This document shows, piece by piece, positions 63,701 through 64,000 of a DNA stretch of 64,000 nt (the stretch's first letter is position 1; each line of letters begins with the position of its first letter). The notes beneath the pieces were generated by a model. That model searched no databases. It was given only the letters and a program-made list of their open reading frames with translations, and was not told where the DNA came from. A program made the translations under genes and the position numbers. The stretch comes from Alphaproteobacteria bacterium (GTDB lineage: Bacteria > Pseudomonadota > Alphaproteobacteria > UBA8366 > Aestuariispiraceae): the NCBI GenBank assembly GCA_033344895.1, contig JAWPMN010000001.1, positions 3,790,001 through 3,854,000 on the forward strand. Direction: 5' to 3'.

Positions 63701-64000
63701 CAGCGTCACCGATCCGTCTTCATTGACGGTTCCGGCGGAGAGGGTCGCGCCACCGGGAATGCCCGAGATGGTTACCGACGCACTGTCGCCATCGGCCACA
63801 TTGCTGACATCGATGTCGAGCGCGATCGCTGAGTCCTCGTCGCCCGACGCCGCGGCCGTTCCGAGTGTCGCCTCGTCCGCGATCCCCGTGACCGTCACCG
63901 GCAGTTCCGCCGTCTGGGTTGCGGTATCGGTCCCGTCGGTCGAGGTTGCCGTGACGGTCAGCGTGAAGTCGTCGGCACTGTTCGCGGCCGGTGTGATGGT
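48140..64000 (-). CDS. Giant RTX-type adhesin, 5' end outside the window
   Basis: An uninterrupted frame of at least 5,286 codons that continues past base 64000, so the N-terminus is missing. From right to left the protein has: a periodic array of Ig-like repeats (53641-64000); several diverged repeats of the same kind (50790-53640) interrupted by a PA14-like domain (52040-52520); and a C-terminal region (48140-50790) with RTX nonapeptides, two LamG-like domains, a carbohydrate-binding-like segment and a type I secretion signal ([21 protein letters not shown]). This layout fits surface or released adhesins of the LapA/RTX class, exported by an ABC exporter and stiffened by calcium. No exporter genes are in the window. 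The repeats are extremely acidic. The in-frame GTG at 63898 is inside a repeat and is not the true start. Confidence 0.93.
   Translation of the reverse strand, partial: [5286 protein letters not shown]
48770..49390 (-). other. LamG/concanavalin-like domain (C-terminal copy)
   Basis: Begins at [19 protein letters not shown] and contains [38 protein letters not shown] and [18 protein letters not shown], the usual LamG strand pattern. Such domains bind glycans or other extracellular ligands. Confidence 0.85.
49395..49525 (-). other. Central RTX repeat block
   Basis: Short run of calcium-binding repeats ([28 protein letters not shown]) between the carbohydrate-binding-like segment and the C-terminal LamG-like domain. 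Confidence 0.85.
49530..50010 (-). other. Carbohydrate-binding-like segment
   Basis: A beta-sandwich-like stretch of about 160 residues ([67 protein letters not shown]) that resembles carbohydrate-binding or DUF642-like modules by layout only. Confidence 0.5.
50040..50690 (-). other. LamG-like domain (N-terminal copy)
   Basis: Starts around [18 protein letters not shown] and contains [38 protein letters not shown] and [19 protein letters not shown]. Same fold as the later copy but clearly diverged, so the two arose by an older duplication. A further RTX block (50690-50790) precedes it. Confidence 0.85.
52040..52520 (-). other. PA14-like domain of the adhesin
   Basis: About 160 residues beginning [14 protein letters not shown], with [30 protein letters not shown] and [24 protein letters not shown]. 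This is the PA14 beta-barrel pattern known from adhesins and glycosidases that bind sugars through calcium. Confidence 0.85.
53641..64000 (-). repeat. Tandem array of 660-bp coding repeats
   Basis: About 15.7 copies of a 660-bp (220-codon) unit. The same landmark, starting GCG-TATCGGCCACGGCG on the plus strand, recurs at 53641, 54301, 54961 and then every 660 bases up to 63541, with no insertion or deletion. Each unit encodes two related repeats of about 110 residues, one beginning [15 protein letters not shown] and the other [14 protein letters not shown]. Copies differ by scattered, often synonymous, substitutions. The array runs beyond the right edge. Confidence 0.97.
60156..61360 (-). repeat. 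Exact copy of 62796-64000 inside the array
   Basis: Bases 60156-61360 are identical to 62796-64000, a distance of 2,640 bases or four repeat units. The first mismatch to the left is at 60155/62795; to the right the match is cut by the window edge, so the true length is unknown. Other pairs of units in the array are less alike over this length. Confidence 0.9.

Noticed and set aside
53641-64000. CRISPR array or non-coding satellite
   Set aside because: Units are 660 bp, coding, in frame throughout and without unique spacers.

Overview
This window looks like chromosomal DNA of a motile, GC-rich alphaproteobacterium, probably a marine or aquatic member of the Rhodospirillales. Pointers are a MucR/Ros-family regulator, the rpiB-glyA-nrdR-ribD...ribE-ribBA-ribH-nusB-thiL gene order, a Bpt-type aminoacyl-protein transferase, TRAP transporters and a MotA/MotB set. 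I see no rRNA or tRNA gene, insertion sequence, prophage or CRISPR array. Nearly all DNA is coding; only 6537-7211 is a gene-poor gap longer than 300 bases.

Layout. 1-6536: a partial gene, a PAS plus degenerate-GGDEF protein, a YHS-domain protein, a Sel1-repeat protein, an MlaC-like protein, an EamA exporter coupled to glutaryl-CoA dehydrogenase, a small conserved protein and mucR. 6537-7211: AT-rich intergenic DNA with a likely promoter. 7212-15777: a one-carbon, riboflavin and thiamine block (rpiB, glyA, nrdR, ribD, an M23-like lipoprotein, a DUF465 protein, ribE, ribBA, ribH, nusB, thiL). 15850-23225: FliL-like protein, gamma-glutamyltransferase family protein, MFS transporter, parC, a DUF6314-like protein, a cupin and bioY. 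23284-30793 (minus strand): a five-gene TRAP operon dctP-dctQ-dctM-dctQ-dctM, with one binding protein and two membrane modules. 31004-34913: bpt, an alpha-E/ATP-grasp pair and an RDD protein. 35005-37833: motA followed by two motB paralogues. 37971-48055: methyltransferase, flavin reductase, DUF2946-like protein plus a metal/siderophore-type ABC importer, L-serine dehydratase, penicillin acylase-family enzyme, alpha/beta hydrolase and an unknown secreted protein.

48140-64000 (minus strand) is one open frame of at least 5,286 codons that runs off the right edge. It encodes a giant RTX-type adhesin. The C-terminal part carries a type I secretion signal, RTX repeats, two LamG-like domains and a PA14-like domain. 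The rest is a strictly periodic array of 660-bp units, each two Ig-like repeats of about 110 residues. The array shows no indels, and a stretch of about 3,747 residues contains no Lys, Arg or His.

Most notable: the 660-bp array and an exact copy of at least 1,205 bp within it; the P-Q-M-Q-M TRAP operon whose first DctM carries a coiled-coil tail of about 335 residues; the tandem MotBs, the second with Gly in place of the conserved Asp of the GHTD motif; and a RibBA whose GTP cyclohydrolase domain lacks its zinc cysteines.
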